Shown: positions 62,701 through 64,000 of the stretch, piece after piece
Position numbering within the stretch: position 1 is the first letter of the stretch
How the letters are laid out: each line of letters opens with the position of its first letter
NCBI GenBank assembly: GCA_003864495.1
Contig: ML133413.1
Location: forward strand, 109,564-173,563
From: Nemopilema nomurai
Lineage: Eukaryota > Cnidaria > Scyphozoa > Rhizostomeae > Rhizostomatidae
Direction of reading: 5' to 3'
Length of the DNA: 64,000 nt
Program-made: the position numbers and the translations under genes
Notes under the pieces: model-generated
What the model was told of the DNA's origin: nothing
What the model saw: only the letters and a program-made list of their open reading frames with translations
Databases searched by the model: none

Positions 62701-63902
62701 AGCAAACAACTGTATATAAGATCGTTAAAGTGTTAAAGCTTTACATTTTAACAGAAGATCGTTTCTTTCAATACCCAACTTTTGGTGCCTTATAAAAGTT
62801 TTTTTCATTTCTAGGGTCTCTTTTTAAACGTATCAGTTTCAGGTTCTCGTCTTCTGAATAACTGAACTGAAACTAAAGCAGCGATGCTATCATTTATTGT
62901 AAGTGTGGTCCTTGGTATCTTCTAGTAGTCCTCTTGATTTTCATTTCCTCAGGGACTCTTTGTCCTACTTGCGTCGCTGCGAGAGACAGTTGTTTGAATA
63001 CCACAGAGAGGCAAAGAGCATTTCTTGCATGGAAGATGACAGGTAATCTTTTTCAGTTTCTTCTTGCTTCAGAACTCCTATGATGCCCTCGTCGGAATTT
63101 AGGATTTCCTTGTAAAAATTCATTTCTGATAATAGATTCATTATTTACTTATAATTCCAAGCCAAACTTTGTTACGGATAACACTTTTCATTTTACTTGA
63201 TTTCAATGTAGGTGTTGTCAAATCAGATGCCTGTCTCTCAAACGCGGAAGTAGTTGGTTTGTAAACTTATTATTCCTCTTTTAGTTACCTCGATATGGCA
63301 TTGGAATTGAAGTCACTATCGTTGATCTCCAAGAGCAGATCCAAGTCACGAAGGAGCAATTAAGTGCTGACAGTGAGGAGTTGAAAATGATGATAAGGTG
63401 ATGCAAGCCTCACATTGCAGTAGCACCTTCAAGAGCTAGTCTCTCGACTTGAACCTTGTGTTTGGTTTCACTCTTAAACGATTAACAGCAATGCTTTCGT
63501 ATCATATCGATTTTGAAGCTTGTGTTTTGGTATGATGAATGCTTCTTGTGGGCCGTTCCCAGAACCATAAAGGGACTTAATCCTGTCTCTCGCATAGTAC
63601 TTTGTAGAATTGTCATTCACTTATTCTTTCTATATTTCATTTCAAATTAGTCAATTCAAAGATATATACTCTGTAAACAAGTAAACTGTGTTTTGTCTTT
63701 TGCTCGGCCTTGCTATGAAAGCATCGAGATTCCAGATTTGGTTCAGTCATGCTTTTTCAAATCACACGCCATGGTGTGTACATTTGATTGAAGATACTAT
63801 AGTACCATAGCATATTCTTGTACCTTGAACCCTTCACGCTTACTTCTTTTAGGATTTACAAAGATTTTGCACTGTCATCCGCCTCGCCTTCACCTAGCAA
63901 AG
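38765..63902 (+). CDS. BLTP2: BLTP2 (KIAA0100/hobbit/FMP27) bridge-like lipid transfer protein, lacking only its C-terminal part
   Basis: BLTP2 is a rod of repeating beta-groove modules that moves lipid between ER and plasma membrane. Start ATG 38765 encodes the membrane anchor MFFHILFTGIVLLLAFIGLL. Main exons start at 38765, 39396, 39965, 40339, 40788, 41141, 43431, 43696, 43950, 44851, 45232, 45718, 46250, 46812, 47209, 47522, 49041, 49632, 50240, 50811, 51091, 51465, 51853, 52407, 52832, 53254, 53552, 53733, 53942, 54179, 54536, 54897, 55260, 55671, 56203, 56733, 57000, 57309, 57801, 57985, 58321, 58607, 59462, 59867, 60571, 60964, 61412, 61985, 62402, 62953, 63285 and 63853 (to 63902). 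Family landmarks are LTFELEDDPFEVRLEQNY, NMPALKFYHDF, IRTASKYDD, EWLCNGDPNDHH, REFRSENLNL, VELVNSQVMLKGSES, DPELDP and the coiled coil after LLLYTEPKKREKED. Nearly all junctions agree in phase. Exceptions are 44012-44851 (an exon unresolved, candidate near 44125), the 60640-60964 junction, and exon 63285-63397, which is one base short. The 41208 donor is weak. Confidence 0.95.
42256..43025 (-). CDS. nested antisense gene of unknown function in a BLTP2 intron
   Basis: Two exons: 43025-42876 (MGATTSGNIRYIFSYTDIPG, 50 codons) and 42702-42256 (148 codons, stop TAA), joined in phase 0 by a 173-bp intron with a good donor (AATCAG/GTAAGA) and acceptor (AAATTCACAG). The product, about 198 residues, is hydrophilic: a Lys/Gly/Glu-rich stretch (GTKNKGGKESKEKGRKE), an ordered-looking middle (LPQATGSWRLSGVD, DPFGVRKFNKDHYFEMF) and an acidic tail. 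No signal peptide, membrane helix or catalytic motif is seen, and I do not recognise the family. The 3' end is uncertain because ACGG/GTAAGACC, just before the stop, resembles a donor and further exons could exist. It lies wholly between BLTP2 exons at 41141 and 43431, in opposite orientation. Confidence 0.7.
47429..47505 (+). repeat. 13-bp T-rich tandem repeat next to a splice acceptor
   Basis: About six copies of TTTGTTTTATTTA end about 15 bp before the acceptor of the BLTP2 exon starting at 47522. The array may act as an enlarged polypyrimidine tract. Confidence 0.92.
47857..48006. repeat. 39-bp tandem repeat, four copies
   Basis: Unit starts GTATAATTACTTCTCATAGC and ends TTGCACTTTTATGAAA. 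The first two copies are identical, the third differs at a few bases, and the fourth is truncated. It lies just after the BLTP2 donor at 47810, in the intron that also carries the tRNA gene. Confidence 0.95.
48356..48428 (+). tRNA. tRNA-Val (anticodon AAC)
   Basis: A 73-nt cloverleaf. The acceptor stem pairs GATTCCG with CGGAATC, with discriminator A. The D arm is GTGTAGCGGTTATCAC. The anticodon stem TGCGC/GCGCA encloses loop CTAACAC with AAC at 48389-48391, reading GTT/GTC valine codons after A34-to-I editing. The T arm contains GGTTCGAGC (B-box). No intron; CCA not encoded, as expected in eukaryotes. A polymerase III T-run follows. It sits in the same orientation inside a BLTP2 intron. Confidence 0.97.
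48432..48435 (+). terminator. RNA polymerase III terminator of tRNA-Val
   Basis: Four T residues three bases after the tRNA 3' end, the minimal signal for polymerase III termination. Confidence 0.8.
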
Positions 63903-64000
63903 GTAATTCTTGTTCTAAAATACATTGTTTCACATTAATCCAAGAATCAGTAAAGGCTTTGGGCTTTGCAATGGTTTACACTGTAATTTTCTTTTATCAC

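Overview
The window is nuclear DNA of an animal. Genes are cut into many short exons with GT/AG introns, the non-coding DNA is AT-rich, and the recognisable proteins (GIT scaffold, CD2BP2, TMEM45 family, PIWI, CDK2AP, BLTP2/KIAA0100) are metazoan. The compact introns (mostly 100-800 bp), AT-rich spacers and a full-length slicer-type PIWI would suit an early-branching animal, most likely a cnidarian. That placement is an inference and was not tested.

Layout. (1) 2496-9829, + strand: the 3' half of a GIT1/2 ARF-GAP scaffold gene (coiled coil, linker, C-terminal paxillin-binding region); its catalytic N-terminus lies upstream of the window. (2) 12376-13932, - strand: a complete three-exon CD2BP2 (GYF-domain splicing adaptor). 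It is divergent from (3) 14452-15356, +: an intronless TMEM45/DUF716-type membrane protein whose frame is broken once. (4) 17940-18618, -: a small ankyrin-repeat protein with an N-myristoylation-type N-terminus, also broken by one frame change. (5) 23846-34444, +: a complete 18-exon PIWI gene with perfect intron phasing and all four slicer residues. Its introns hold a MITE-like element, a tRNA-derived SINE, a second tRNA-like fragment and simple repeats. (6) 36133-37563, -: CDK2AP (DOC-1), three coding exons plus a 5' UTR exon, divergent from (7) 38765 to the window end, +: BLTP2 (KIAA0100/hobbit/FMP27), about 53 exons, running off the right edge near its C-terminus. Nested in BLTP2 introns are an antisense two-exon gene of unknown function (42256-43025) and a tRNA-Val(AAC) gene (48356-48428).

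The genes form no pathway. They are typical unlinked housekeeping and germline genes: membrane scaffolding, splicing, piRNA silencing, chromatin/cell cycle and lipid transfer at membrane contact sites. The oddest feature is a set of four isolated single-step frame breaks in otherwise intact coding regions. Assembly indels are the leading explanation, but each deserves checking against raw reads. I found no CRISPR, operon or prokaryote-like system, and nothing I can defend as a wholly new system. The best candidates for novelty are the nested antisense gene, the myristoylated-type ankyrin protein and the intronic mobile elements.
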